Positions 1 through 7,982 of a stretch of 9,698 nucleotides of DNA are shown piece after piece (the first letter of the stretch is position 1; each line of letters begins with the position of its first letter). The notes beneath the pieces were generated by a model, which had not been told where the DNA came from, searched no databases, and saw nothing but the letters and a program-made list of their open reading frames with translations. Position numbers and translations under genes: made by a program. This stretch comes from Firmicutes bacterium AM31-12AC (GTDB taxonomy: Bacteria > Bacillota > Clostridia > Lachnospirales > Lachnospiraceae). The stretch covers positions 1 through 9,698 of the forward strand of contig QUJA01000065.1 in assembly GCA_003480425.1 (NCBI GenBank). Reading direction: 5' to 3'.

Positions 1-69
1 CCCAAATGGTCCACGTCCCCAAATGGTCTCCCCATCCTCAATTGTCTCCAATTGTCACTTTCAAATGCA
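1..69. repeat. Short tandem repeats, probable insertion-sequence end
   Basis: An 11-bp unit CCCAAATGGTC occurs at 1-11 and again at 18-28. It is followed by a second repeated unit, CAATTGTC, at 39-46 and 49-56. Read on the minus strand, outward from pflA, this gives two ACAATTG units and then two GACCATTTGGG units. Several short repeats at a terminus are typical of IS21-family (istA/istB) elements. The block begins immediately after the pflA stop codon, where a terminator would be expected, and no terminator is visible. The repeats are seen directly; assignment to an IS, and to IS21 in particular, is an inference because no transposase gene lies inside the window. Confidence 0.4.
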
Positions 70-810
70 CTAAACTCCTGTGTGAAGCAGTTTATTTGCA
101 TTCTCAACTCTCTCGACTGATGGTGGATCAATTCCTTTTAATTTGTACTCATAGCCAAGTTCATCCCATTTATACGCACCTAAAGTATGATATGGAAGAA
201 CTTCTACTTTCTGAACATTATCCAATGTTTGAATAAATTCATCCAGTTTGATCAAATATTCATCATAATCGCTTCTTTCCGGTACAAGAACATGACGAAT
301 CCAAACAGGTTTTTTGATGTCTGATAAGTAACGGGCCAAATCTAAAATATTTTTATTTGTACATCCTGTTAAAATCTTATGCTGCTCATCATCAATATGT
401 TTGATATCAAGCATCACCAGATCTGTATACTTCATTAATTCATTAAATTTGCTGAAAAATGGTTCTTCTCTTGTAAATGGATTTCCGCTTGTATCAAGTG
501 TTGTGTGGATTCCATTTGCTTTTGCCTTACGGAATAATTCTGTCAGAAAATCAATCTGCAATAATGGTTCTCCACCACTTACTGTGATCCCGCCATCATT
601 TTTCCAGTAAGAACGATATTTCATTGCTTTTTCTAACAGTTCATCTGTTGTGTAAAGAGTTCCTTTCTTCATATCCCATGTATCCGGATTATGACAAAAC
701 TGGCATCTCATTGCACATCCTGTCAGGAAAATAATATACCGCACCCCCGGGCCATCTACTGATCCAAAGCTTTCCAGCGAATGAACATAACCTTTTAATG
801 CTTCTGCCAT
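70..810 (-). CDS. pflA: Pyruvate formate-lyase activating enzyme
   Basis: This radical-SAM enzyme of 246 aa uses a [4Fe-4S] cluster and S-adenosylmethionine to abstract a hydrogen from the active-site glycine of pyruvate formate-lyase, creating the glycyl radical. The cluster motif CxxxCxxC is seen at C32, C36 and C39, followed by HNPDTW as in known PflA proteins. The SAM-binding GGEP motif is at residues 79-82. The N-terminus (GYVHSLESFGSVDGPGVR) is characteristic of the family. The ATG at 808-810 is preceded by TAAGGAG with a 7-nt gap. The substrate gene pflB lies directly upstream on the same strand. The protein ends ...LLHTGV directly before the repeat block at 1-69. Relatives, as I recall them, carry a few more residues, so the last codons may have been replaced by an inserted element. 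The identification is very secure and only the C-terminal end is doubtful. Confidence 0.97.
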   Translation of the reverse strand: MAEALKGYVHSLESFGSVDGPGVRYIIFLTGCAMRCQFCHNPDTWDMKKGTLYTTDELLEKAMKYRSYWKNDGGITVSGGEPLLQIDFLTELFRKAKANGIHTTLDTSGNPFTREEPFFSKFNELMKYTDLVMLDIKHIDDEQHKILTGCTNKNILDLARYLSDIKKPVWIRHVLVPERSDYDEYLIKLDEFIQTLDNVQKVEVLPYHTLGAYKWDELGYEYKLKGIDPPSVERVENANKLLHTGV

Positions 811-857
811 TTTATTTTCTCCTTATTATTGATAATACCTTTTCGAATATTTGTTAC

Positions 858-893
858 AAAGAGGAGCAGTCCCTTTCGAAACTGCCCCTCTTT
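858..893 (-). terminator. Hairpin between pflB and pflA
   Basis: Arms at 858-870 and 881-893 form a 13-bp stem around a 10-nt loop. In minus-strand RNA the only imperfect pair is a G-U wobble, whereas the plus strand would have an A-C mismatch, so the structure belongs to the pflB-pflA transcript. Only three U residues close the 3' arm before a mixed sequence. It is therefore probably a leaky terminator or an RNA-stabilising element that gives more pflB than pflA mRNA. Confidence 0.65.
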
Positions 894-917
894 ACTTTCA
901 ACAAAGTTTAATTCTTA

Positions 918-3176
918 TTACATTGATTTGTGGCAAGTTCTGGAAATAACGTCCATCTGCTGCTCACGAGTCAAGTCGATGAATTTAACAGCGTATCCAG
1001 ATACACGAATTGTAAAGTTAGCATATTCTGGTTTCTCTGGATGCTCCATAGCATCGATCAGTTTCTCTGTACCGAATACGTTTACGTTCAAGTGGTGTGC
1101 TCCCTGATCGAAGTATCCATCAAGAACGTTTACAAGGTTATTTGTACGCTCTTCATCTGTATGTCCAAGTGCACTTGGGCTGATTGTCTGAGTATTTGAA
1201 ATACCATCTAATGCATCTTCGTATGGAAGTTTTGCAACAGAGTTCAGTGAAGCCAAGAGACCATTCTGCTCTGCACCGTAAGATGGGTTAGCACCTGGTG
1301 AAAGTGGCTCGCCTGCTTTTCTTCCGTCTGGAAGAGATCCTGTAGCCTTACCATATACAACGTTTGATGTAATTGTAAGGATAGATGTTGTAGGCTCTGA
1401 ATTTCTGTATGTATGGCATTTTTTCAGTTTGTGCATAAATGTCTTAAGAAGCCATACTGCGATTTCATCAGCACGATCATCATCGTTACCATATCTTGGG
1501 AAGTCTCCCTCTGTCTCGAAGTCAACTACGATTCCGTCTTCATCACGAATTGTTTTAACTTTTGCATATTTGATAGCGCTCAAAGAGTCTACTACGTGAG
1601 AGAATCCAGCGATACCTGTTGCAAATGTACGTCTTACATCTGTGTCGATAAGAGCCATCTCTGCTGCTTCATAGTAATATTTATCATGCATGTAGTGAAT
1701 CATGTTCAATGTATCTACATACAGTTTTGACAGCCATTCCATCATAGCGTCATATCTTTCCATTACCTCATCAATATCAAGATATTCTGAAGTGATTGGT
1801 CTGTAAGCTGGTCCAACCTGCTGTCTTGTCTTCACATCAACACCACCATTGATAGCGTATAACAGACACTTAGCAAGGTTTGCACGTGCTCCAAAGAACT
1901 GAATCTCTTTACCTGTCTGAGTAGCAGATACACAGCAGCAAATGCTGTAGTCATCGCCCCATACCGGACGCATAACATCATCGTTCTCATACTGGATAGA
2001 ACTTGTTGTTACAGAAATAAATGATGCATATTTCTTGAAGTTCTCTGGCAGTCTTGAAGAATAAAGTACTGTCAGGTTAGGCTCTGGTGAAGGTCCCATG
2101 TTCTCTAATGTATGTAAGAAACGGTAGTCGTTCTTTGTTACCATAGAACGTCCGTCCTGTCCAAGTCCACCAACCTCAAGTGTAGCCCATACTGGGTCTC
2201 CTGAGAAGAGTTCTGTGTAAGATGGAATACGAGCAAACTTAACCATTCTGAATTTCATAACCATGTGGTCAATCAATTCCTGAGCTTCTTCTTCTGTCAG
2301 AGTTCCGTTCTCAAGATCTCTTTCAATATAAATATCAAGGAATGTAGAAATACGTCCAACACTCATTGCAGCACCGTTCTGTGTCTTGATTGCTGCAAGA
2401 TATCCGAAGTACAGCCACTGAGCAGCTTCTCTTGCATCTTTAGCTGGTGCAGAAATGTCATATCCGTATGCTGCAGCCATCTCTTTCATTTCTTTCAGAG
2501 CGTTGATCTGATCTGTGATCTCTTCACGAAGACGGAAATCTGTTCCTTTCATTCCGTGTCTCTCGCCTCTTACGAAATCAGACTGTTTTTCCTTAATAAG
2601 GTAATCAATACCATATAAAGCTACACGACGGTAGTCACCAACGATACGTCCACGTCCGTATGTATCTGGAAGTCCTGTAATGATTTTGTTGTGACGAGCT
2701 TTTTTCATCTCTGGTGTGTAGATATCAAATACTCCCTGATTGTGAGTTTTGTGATATTTTGTAAAGATCTCATGCAGTTTTGCACTTGGCTCATAACCAT
2801 GTGTTGTACAAGCCTGCTCTGCCATCTTAATTCCACCATAAGGCATAAATGCTCTCTTCAGAGGTTTGTCTGTCTGAAGACCAACAATTTTCTCCAGCTC
2901 TTTCATGCTGTCATCGATATAAGCTGCACCATAAGCAGTAAGTCCTGAAACAACTTCTGTTTCCATATCAAGGACTCCACCTTTTGCACGCTCTTCTGCC
3001 TGAAGTTCCTGTAATCTTCCCCACAACTTATCTGTTGCTTCTGTAGGTCCAACTAAGAAAGATTCATCTCCATCATATGGTTTGTAGTTGTTCTGAACGA
3101 AATCACGAACATCTACTCCGTCTTTCCAAAGTTTACCTTTGAATCCTGTCCACTGTTCAAACTGTGCCTGTGACAT
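918..3176 (-). CDS. pflB: Formate C-acetyltransferase (pyruvate formate-lyase)
   Basis: This cytoplasmic glycyl-radical enzyme of 752 aa converts pyruvate and CoA to acetyl-CoA and formate in anaerobic sugar fermentation. The catalytic cysteine pair is C414-C415 in the stretch ICCCVSA; an additional cysteine, C413, precedes it. The glycyl-radical loop RVSGYAV places the radical glycine at G727, 25 residues from the C-terminus, and the protein ends RTCHKSM, much like the RTFTQSM end of E. coli PflB. Length and motifs fit the true PFL group rather than glycerol or choline lyases. The ATG at 3174-3176 has a strong AAGGAGGAAG site. Activation depends on the pflA product encoded just downstream. 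The promoter is at 3228-3256. Nothing suggests damage. Confidence 0.98.
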   Translation of the reverse strand: MSQAQFEQWTGFKGKLWKDGVDVRDFVQNNYKPYDGDESFLVGPTEATDKLWGRLQELQAEERAKGGVLDMETEVVSGLTAYGAAYIDDSMKELEKIVGLQTDKPLKRAFMPYGGIKMAEQACTTHGYEPSAKLHEIFTKYHKTHNQGVFDIYTPEMKKARHNKIITGLPDTYGRGRIVGDYRRVALYGIDYLIKEKQSDFVRGERHGMKGTDFRLREEITDQINALKEMKEMAAAYGYDISAPAKDAREAAQWLYFGYLAAIKTQNGAAMSVGRISTFLDIYIERDLENGTLTEEEAQELIDHMVMKFRMVKFARIPSYTELFSGDPVWATLEVGGLGQDGRSMVTKNDYRFLHTLENMGPSPEPNLTVLYSSRLPENFKKYASFISVTTSSIQYENDDVMRPVWGDDYSICCCVSATQTGKEIQFFGARANLAKCLLYAINGGVDVKTRQQVGPAYRPITSEYLDIDEVMERYDAMMEWLSKLYVDTLNMIHYMHDKYYYEAAEMALIDTDVRRTFATGIAGFSHVVDSLSAIKYAKVKTIRDEDGIVVDFETEGDFPRYGNDDDRADEIAVWLLKTFMHKLKKCHTYRNSEPTTSILTITSNVVYGKATGSLPDGRKAGEPLSPGANPSYGAEQNGLLASLNSVAKLPYEDALDGISNTQTISPSALGHTDEERTNNLVNVLDGYFDQGAHHLNVNVFGTEKLIDAMEHPEKPEYANFTIRVSGYAVKFIDLTREQQMDVISRTCHKSM

Positions 3177-3227
3177 TGTATACTTCCTCCTTGCTATTTT
3201 ATAGCTATTCCTTTTTTCAACAGTCGC

Positions 3228-3256
3228 AGTATAACATCACGTTAAAAAAAAGACAA
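3228..3256 (-). promoter_or_regulatory. pflB promoter (sigma-A type, extended -10)
   Basis: On the minus strand, TTGTCT (3251-3256) and TATACT (3228-3233) are separated by exactly 17 nt. A TG one base upstream of the -10 makes it an extended -10 promoter. The predicted start near 3221 gives a leader of about 45 nt. An inverted repeat TAAC-N5-GTTA (3232-3244) lies in the spacer and touches the -10 box. A small hairpin, GCTAT-AAA-ATAGC (3193-3205), sits just upstream of the ribosome binding site. Confidence 0.75.
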
Positions 3257-3403
3257 CCTCAAATCTCTTATTTCTTCTTATGTTCCTTATTTAGTACAAT
3301 TATTGCATTTTTCGGCATACAATCCGCTATATAATGTTACTTTTTCCCTGATTTTTTGTTTGATTTCGTCGCATTTTCTAACTATTTTTCAGCACTGTTT
3401 TTA

Positions 3404-3432
3404 TTGCATATTCCACAATTTCATTTTAAAAT
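3404..3432 (+). promoter_or_regulatory. Probable promoter of the GNAT gene
   Basis: TTGCAT (3404-3409) and TAAAAT (3427-3432) are 17 nt apart in AT-rich DNA about 40 nt upstream of the start codon of the acetyltransferase gene. The fit is reasonable, but in sequence this AT-rich a chance match is possible. A second -10-like TATAAA begins at 3436. Confidence 0.45.
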
Positions 3433-3471
3433 ATTTATAAAATTTTATGTAAAAAATGAGAGGACAAACCT

Positions 3472-3957
3472 ATGAACATTCGCAAATCGACCATGGATGA
3501 TTTAGACATTCTGTTACACCTTTATGAAAATGCACGTACATTCATGAGCAGTCACGGCAATCCAGTGCAATGGGGCACGACTTATCCAGAAAAAGAGCTC
3601 ATTATTTCAGATATTAAATCCGGTCACAGCTATGTCTGTGAAGATCACACCAAAATCATCGCTACATTTTTTTACCACAAAGCAGATGATCCTGACTATA
3701 ACGAGATTTATGAAGGTGACTGGTTGAATTCGATGCCTTATGGCGTGGTCCACCGTATTACTTCAGATGGAACCATCCATGGAACTGCTTCTTTTTGTCT
3801 TGAATGGGCATTAAAGCAATGCGGTAATCTCAAAATTGATACACACCGTGATAATTCTGTCATGCAACATTTACTTAAGAAAAATGGTTTCTCTTATTGT
3901 GGTCTGGTTCATCTGCAAGATGGCACAGAACGTCTGGCTTACCAAAAGACTCTCTAA
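3472..3957 (+). CDS. GNAT-family N-acetyltransferase
   Basis: This 161-aa protein has the single-domain length and layout of the GNAT family, which transfers an acetyl group from acetyl-CoA to an amine. The N-terminus (MNIRKSTMDDLDILLHLYENA) is the usual first strand and helix. The acetyl-CoA-binding region is around VHRITSDGTIHGTASFC (93-109), a degenerate form of the R/Q-x-x-G-x-G/A loop. The C-terminal motif B shows N128, M131 and LLKKNGF (134-140), as in many GNATs. The start ATG at 3472 has GAGAGGA with a 7-nt gap. The gene is monocistronic, divergent from pflB and convergent with the xdh operon. The substrate cannot be told from the sequence; small molecules, antibiotics and protein N-termini are all possible. 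The family call is firm. Confidence 0.85.
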   Translation: MNIRKSTMDDLDILLHLYENARTFMSSHGNPVQWGTTYPEKELIISDIKSGHSYVCEDHTKIIATFFYHKADDPDYNEIYEGDWLNSMPYGVVHRITSDGTIHGTASFCLEWALKQCGNLKIDTHRDNSVMQHLLKKNGFSYCGLVHLQDGTERLAYQKTL

Positions 3958-3975
3958 GCCCCCGGGTTATACAAC

Positions 3976-4020
3976 AAAAGATACAACCGTTGTTTTTTTC
4001 AACAACAGCTGTATCTTTTT
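3976..4020. terminator. Two-way terminator between GNAT gene and xdh operon
   Basis: Arms 3977-3994 and 4001-4018 form an 18-bp stem with a 6-nt loop. On the plus strand two A-C or C-A mismatches remain, followed by a good U-tract (CTTTTTTATTTCTTTTTT). On the minus strand the same positions become G-U wobbles, so the stem is unbroken, and it is followed by TTTTGTTGT. The hairpin lies between two convergent genes and can stop transcription from both. Confidence 0.85.
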
Positions 4021-4049
4021 TATTTCTTTTTTATATTAAAAATGTTTTC

Positions 4050-6338
4050 TTATTTCTGTTTTTCCTGCTCTTGGATTCCCCAGAAAATCTTTTCCGCCGT
4101 AATTGGCAATTCACGGATTCGAACGCCTACCGCATGATCTACCGCATTTGCAATTGCTGGAGATGGTGTATTGATTACAATCTCACCGATAGATTTGGCA
4201 CCAAACGGACCTGTTGGTTCATAGCTGCTCTCAAATTCTACTCGAATCGTTCCAACATCCAATCGTGATGGAATCTTATACTGCATAAAGGAATTGCTAT
4301 AGTTCTTTCCTTTCGCACTATATACAATGTCTTCATACATTGCCATACCGATTCCCTGTGCGATTCCACCTTCTGTCTGGACTCTGGCAAGATTTGGATT
4401 GACAACAGTTCCACAGTCTACAACTGCTGCATAATCAATCAATTCGATTGCTCCTGTTTCTTTATCAATCTCTACTTCTGCCATTCCAACCATAAACGGC
4501 GGTGGTGATACCGGTGATGTAAATGCTTCGCTTGCACTAAGTGCATCATCATTAAAGCACATTACTTTATTTCCAATATCTTTTCTAGAAATAGATTCTC
4601 CTGTTTTCAGATTCAAGACTTTTTCGCCGTCAAATTCTACCTCTTCTACCGGACAGCCGAGATATTTTGCACCCTTCTCACTGATTTTCTTGCGCAAAGT
4701 CTCACAAGTTTTCATCACTGCCATACCTGTCACATAAGTTGTACTAGATGCGTAAGAACCACAATCATATGGTGAAATATCTGTGTCAACTCCATGTACA
4801 ACAATCTCATCCATACTACAGTCCAGACAATCTGCTGCCATCTGCGAAAGAATTGTATCACATCCTGTTCCCATATCTGTAGCACCAATCATCAATGTAT
4901 AGAATCCGTCGTCATTCACTTTAATTGTAACTGAAGCAGTATCACAGCTGGAAATACCGGACCCCTGCATCGACATTGCAACACCAAGTCCTCTGACTTT
5001 ACCATTGCCCATATCTTTACGCATACCTTTTTCATCCCAGCCGATCATCTCTTTTGCACGAGCCAGACAACGGTCAAGAGCACAACTGTTTGCTGTCTCT
5101 CCATAATATGCCGGCATAACCTGTCCTTCTCTGACAAGGTTCATCTCACGCAATTTCACTGCATCCATATCCAACTGTTTTGCCAATTCATCCACAGCTG
5201 ATTCCAATGCAAATATACCCTGAGTTGCACCATATCCTCGATATGCTCCCGCAGACATATAGTTTGTGTATACAACATCATATGTAAAACGGAAAGCCTC
5301 TGCTTTTCCATATAAAGGAATCGACTTATGTCCGGACAGTCCAACTGTTGTCGGACCATGCTCACCATAAGCTCCCGTATTTGACAATGTGTACATATCA
5401 ATCGCTTTGATTATTCCGTCTTCATCAGCTCCGACTCTTACATGGATCTCCATCTCATGTCGAGGTGAAGATGCAATCAAAGATTCTTCTCTTGTAAAAA
5501 TCATCTTTGACGGTTTTCCAGTCATCCATGTTACAAATGCCGGATACATCTCTCCTACCGCTGTCTGTTTTGCTCCAAATCCACCTCCGATTCGAGGTTT
5601 GATAATACGTACCTTAGATTTTGGGATATCTAATGCGTTCGCCAAAATACGACGTACATGGAAAGGTACCTGCGTAGATCCTACTACGTTCAAACGTCCA
5701 TATGCGTCCATATAGCAATATGTACGGAATGTTTCCATCATAGCCTGCTGATTTGCTTTTGTGTGATAAGTCTGGTCGACAACATATTTACAAGAAGCAA
5801 GAACTGCATCCACATCTCCGCCAGAGCACTCATCATGTGCGCAAAGATTTCTCTTATTATCTGCTCCAACCGGTGCCAGACTTCTCCAATTATCTTCCGG
5901 ATGTACTAAAATCTCATTATCCTTTGCTGTTCTGAAATCCAATACCGGCTCCAACACATCATACTGTACTTTCACAAGCTTCATTGCTTTCAAAACTGCC
6001 TCTTCTGTCTTACCCGCAACAATTGCTACCGGGTCTCCGACAAAACGAACTCTCTGATCCAGAATCAGTCTGTCATACGGACTTGGCTCCGGATAAGTCT
6101 GTCCTGCCAATGTAAAACGTTTATCCGGGCAATCTTCATAAGTAAACACTGCTTCAATTCCCGGCACTAACATTGCTTTTGATTTATCTATACTCTTAAT
6201 TAATGCATGTGCATAAGGGCTTCGAACAACCTTTACGATCAAACAATCTGATGGAGCCAGGTCATTTACATAAACGCCTTTTCCAGTTACCAATGCCTTA
6301 GCATCCACCTTTGGCACTGCCTGATTTACATATTTCAT
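4050..6338 (-). CDS. xdhA: Xanthine dehydrogenase-family molybdopterin-binding subunit
   Basis: This is the 762-aa catalytic subunit of a molybdenum hydroxylase that hydroxylates purines or related N-heterocycles with water-derived oxygen. An N-terminal a/b hammerhead domain (about 15-120) precedes the molybdopterin cytosine dinucleotide-type domains. Visible cofactor and active-site motifs are NQQAMMET (196-203), GGGFGAK (251-257), AYRGYGA (365-371, the counterpart of the FRGFG loop with R367), GATDMGTG (485-492), and GAKSIGE with the likely base catalyst E719. Its ATG overlaps the stop codon of the 2Fe-2S subunit gene by 1 nt (TAATG), with GGAGGAG upstream, so translation is probably coupled. 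The complex with the two upstream gene products is cytoplasmic. No molybdenum-cofactor insertion gene is present in the window. Family and role in the complex are secure; the true substrate (xanthine, hypoxanthine or other) is an inference, and the symbol follows E. coli usage. Confidence 0.92.
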   Translation of the reverse strand: MKYVNQAVPKVDAKALVTGKGVYVNDLAPSDCLIVKVVRSPYAHALIKSIDKSKAMLVPGIEAVFTYEDCPDKRFTLAGQTYPEPSPYDRLILDQRVRFVGDPVAIVAGKTEEAVLKAMKLVKVQYDVLEPVLDFRTAKDNEILVHPEDNWRSLAPVGADNKRNLCAHDECSGGDVDAVLASCKYVVDQTYHTKANQQAMMETFRTYCYMDAYGRLNVVGSTQVPFHVRRILANALDIPKSKVRIIKPRIGGGFGAKQTAVGEMYPAFVTWMTGKPSKMIFTREESLIASSPRHEMEIHVRVGADEDGIIKAIDMYTLSNTGAYGEHGPTTVGLSGHKSIPLYGKAEAFRFTYDVVYTNYMSAGAYRGYGATQGIFALESAVDELAKQLDMDAVKLREMNLVREGQVMPAYYGETANSCALDRCLARAKEMIGWDEKGMRKDMGNGKVRGLGVAMSMQGSGISSCDTASVTIKVNDDGFYTLMIGATDMGTGCDTILSQMAADCLDCSMDEIVVHGVDTDISPYDCGSYASSTTYVTGMAVMKTCETLRKKISEKGAKYLGCPVEEVEFDGEKVLNLKTGESISRKDIGNKVMCFNDDALSASEAFTSPVSPPPFMVGMAEVEIDKETGAIELIDYAAVVDCGTVVNPNLARVQTEGGIAQGIGMAMYEDIVYSAKGKNYSNSFMQYKIPSRLDVGTIRVEFESSYEPTGPFGAKSIGEIVINTPSPAIANAVDHAVGVRIRELPITAEKIFWGIQEQEKQK

Positions 6339-6802
6339 TATGCCTGCTCCTCCTTCTTACTCTGCATATATTTCTGAATAGCACGAAGCTGTCCCATATA
6401 ACCGGTACATCTGCACAGATTTCCCGCAAGATACTGTTTAATCTCATCAACAGACGGATCTTCTAACTCCCTGAACATTGCAAGAACATTCATAACAAAT
6501 CCCGGAGAACAGAAACCACACTGCTCTGCTCCTTCTGCTGCAAGAAAACGCCCAAACTCTTCTGCTTCCTTCTGAACACCTTCCAGTGTTGTCACCTCAT
6601 GTCCGTCAATTCCCGCTGCCAGGATTGAACATGACAGACGAGATTTTCCATCTACCCATACAGTACACAATCCACAGTTTGTTGTCTCACAGCCACATTT
6701 TACGCTGACACATCCAAGCTGTCTTAATACATTTAACAAAACACTGTCCTCTGATACCTCTGTCTGAACAGGTTTGCCATTTAGTCGAAATTTAATTTCC
6801 AT
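6338..6802 (-). CDS. xdhC: Xanthine dehydrogenase-family 2Fe-2S subunit
   Basis: This 154-aa electron-transfer subunit carries two [2Fe-2S] clusters linking the molybdenum site to FAD. The plant-ferredoxin-type cluster uses C38, C43, C46 and C58 (CETTNCGLC...SC). The second, C-terminal cluster uses C95, C98, C130 and C132 (QCGFCSPGF and GNLCRCTGY). Length and spacing are normal for the family. The segment ETTN replaces the more common E-x-G-x before the second cysteine. The ATG at 6800-6802 follows the FAD-subunit stop by 3 nt and uses a GGAGG site located in the end of that gene. The overlap with the molybdenum-subunit gene supports one polycistronic mRNA and a 1:1:1 complex. Confidence 0.95.
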   Translation of the reverse strand: MEIKFRLNGKPVQTEVSEDSVLLNVLRQLGCVSVKCGCETTNCGLCTVWVDGKSRLSCSILAAGIDGHEVTTLEGVQKEAEEFGRFLAAEGAEQCGFCSPGFVMNVLAMFRELEDPSVDEIKQYLAGNLCRCTGYMGQLRAIQKYMQSKKEEQA

Positions 6803-6805
6803 TAT

Positions 6806-7609
6806 TTATTGTTCCTCCGCTAAAATTGCCCGAATCGAGCGTCGAATCAATACCTCTGCCAAATGTCTTCGGTATTCGGCACTGCCTCTCATATTCGATC
6901 CATATGTAAACATATCTGCTGCTTTTTTTGCATATGCATCAATCTCTTCTTCTGTAGCATCGTCTCTAATATCCCAGTCCAGCTCCAAAAGTGCTGCTTT
7001 TCCAGGTCTTGCCCCTACAGATATCCACCACAGTTTTTCTCCCTTAAACACACCTGTTACAATACCGCATGTCAATACCGGGAAATCTGTTTTTGTCTGG
7101 CGGATTGATTCATAATGGATCTTTCTGTTACTCTTACGAACAATTACAGATATCAAAAGATCCTTGTCCATCTTACGATTCACAAACTCCGACAAACGAA
7201 CAGTTCCCCCATTATATAATTCCACAAAAGTATCCATTGCCAGCAAGACAGTTAATACGTCTGAAAATCCATATCGTCCAAAAATACTACCGCCTACTGT
7301 TGCCTGATTACGGAACTGAACCCCTACAATTGGGCTCAATGCTTTTGCTATATTTCCCTTTGAATATTCATTTAATCCCTGATGAGTTTCTAACTGACGC
7401 AATGTACACATTGCTCCAATCTTAAATACATGATCCGTCTCTTCAATTTTATTCAACTCTAGTTCAGACAAATCAATTACTGTTTTTACTCTCGCATTTC
7501 CAAGGCGCATCCACATCATACCGCCCATAACACGACTGTTACGTGCCTGATTCAACTCGTAAGCCTCATCCAGAGTTTTTGCTTTTACATAATTTTGTAT
7601 CGTAAGCAA
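6806..7609 (-). CDS. xdhB: Xanthine dehydrogenase-family FAD-binding subunit (TTG start)
   Basis: This 267-aa flavoprotein subunit passes electrons from the iron-sulfur clusters to an acceptor such as NAD+. It has the PCMH-type FAD-binding fold. VMGGMMWMRLG (27-37) stands where other members have a GGTDL-like loop. QFRNQATVGGSI (98-109) followed by FSDVL (115-119) is the second FAD motif. YGSNMRGSAEYRRHLAEVL (about 236-254) is the C-terminal domain signature. The only supported start is TTG at 7607-7609: AAAGGAG lies 8 nt upstream and an in-frame stop occurs at 7631-7633, with no in-frame ATG between them. An ATG at 7612-7614 is in another frame and opens a 9-codon ORF. The gene is first in the operon, with its promoter at 7687-7715. 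The family call is firm and the start fairly so. Confidence 0.92.
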   Translation of the reverse strand: MLTIQNYVKAKTLDEAYELNQARNSRVMGGMMWMRLGNARVKTVIDLSELELNKIEETDHVFKIGAMCTLRQLETHQGLNEYSKGNIAKALSPIVGVQFRNQATVGGSIFGRYGFSDVLTVLLAMDTFVELYNGGTVRLSEFVNRKMDKDLLISVIVRKSNRKIHYESIRQTKTDFPVLTCGIVTGVFKGEKLWWISVGARPGKAALLELDWDIRDDATEEEIDAYAKKAADMFTYGSNMRGSAEYRRHLAEVLIRRSIRAILAEEQ

Positions 7610-7642
7610 ACCATTATCTCCTTTCGTCTCCTACAACAAAAT

Positions 7643-7674
7643 AAGGTGCAAATGCATTCTGTCATTCACACCTT
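7643..7674 (-). promoter_or_regulatory. Leader hairpin of the xdh operon
   Basis: Arms 7663-7674 and 7643-7654 form a 12-bp stem with an 8-nt loop in minus-strand RNA. Two of the pairs are U-G and G-U wobbles; on the plus strand the same positions are mismatches. The hairpin lies between the predicted transcription start and the ribosome binding site. It is followed by TTATTTTGTTGT, so it could act as an attenuator or as a 5' stabiliser. No known riboswitch consensus was recognised. Confidence 0.55.
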
Positions 7675-7686
7675 TAAGTACGATTC

Positions 7687-7715
7687 ATTTTATCATGTTT
7701 TATTTTATTTGTCAA
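7687..7715 (-). promoter_or_regulatory. xdh operon promoter
   Basis: On the minus strand, TTGACA (7710-7715) and TAAAAT (7687-7692) are separated by 17 nt. A TG one base before the -10 adds an extended -10 element. The -35 hexamer is perfect. Transcription should start near 7680, giving a leader of about 70 nt that contains the hairpin at 7643-7674. Confidence 0.8.
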
Positions 7716-7724
7716 AATATGACA
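7710..7724. promoter_or_regulatory. Palindrome over the xdh -35 box, candidate operator
   Basis: TGTCA-AAATA-TGACA is a perfect 5+5+5 inverted repeat that covers the -35 hexamer. A protein bound here would block or reposition RNA polymerase. It resembles half of a GlnR/TnrA box (TGTNA-N7-TNACA), but the spacer is 5 rather than 7 nt, so the binding protein is unknown. Confidence 0.45.
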
Positions 7725-7953
7725 TTGTAGATTTTTTACCTCTTTTATAATTTATTCTAATTTATATTTATTAATTTTATTTATATATTCTCATTACTCT
7801 TCATTACTTCTTTATTTACCAAAGAATTGCTTATCATTTTTCTCGCAGCTCTGTCGTATGCCAGTTGATACAGCATTTCCCGGGAATTAAATCTGTGTAA
7901 AATCGTTATTTTTAACTCTGTTTTAAAATTTAAAAAATTTTCTAATTTTCTTG
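7725..7953. other. AT-rich intergenic spacer
   Basis: No ORF with a ribosome binding site and no RNA gene could be recognised in this stretch. It separates the divergent xdh and tRNA-Trp promoters. The last 30 nt (TTTTAAAATTTAAAAAATTTT and following) may serve as an UP element for the tRNA promoter. Confidence 0.5.
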
Positions 7954-7982
7954 TTGACAAACCACATCTTACTTGCTATACT
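7954..7982 (+). promoter_or_regulatory. tRNA-Trp promoter
   Basis: A perfect TTGACA (7954-7959) and TATACT (7977-7982) are 17 nt apart, with an A/T tract upstream. The predicted start near 7989 is about 26 nt before the mature tRNA 5' end. Inverted repeats surround the -10 box (ACTTGC at 7971-7976 and GCAAGT at 7985-7990), and a 12-bp palindrome follows at 7991-8002. Confidence 0.8.

Noticed and set aside
180..193. 14-nt identity CTAAAGTATGATAT with 8857-8870
   Set aside because: One copy is inside conserved pflA coding sequence. A match of this length is not surprising in AT-rich DNA of this size, and no other sign of an att pair exists.
7613..7680. Purine or xanthine riboswitch in the xdh leader
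   Set aside because: The leader is short and shows one simple hairpin; no conserved purine riboswitch core or junction could be recognised.
7710..7724. GlnR/TnrA box
   Set aside because: The spacer between half-sites is 5 nt, not the required 7, so it is recorded only as an unidentified palindrome.
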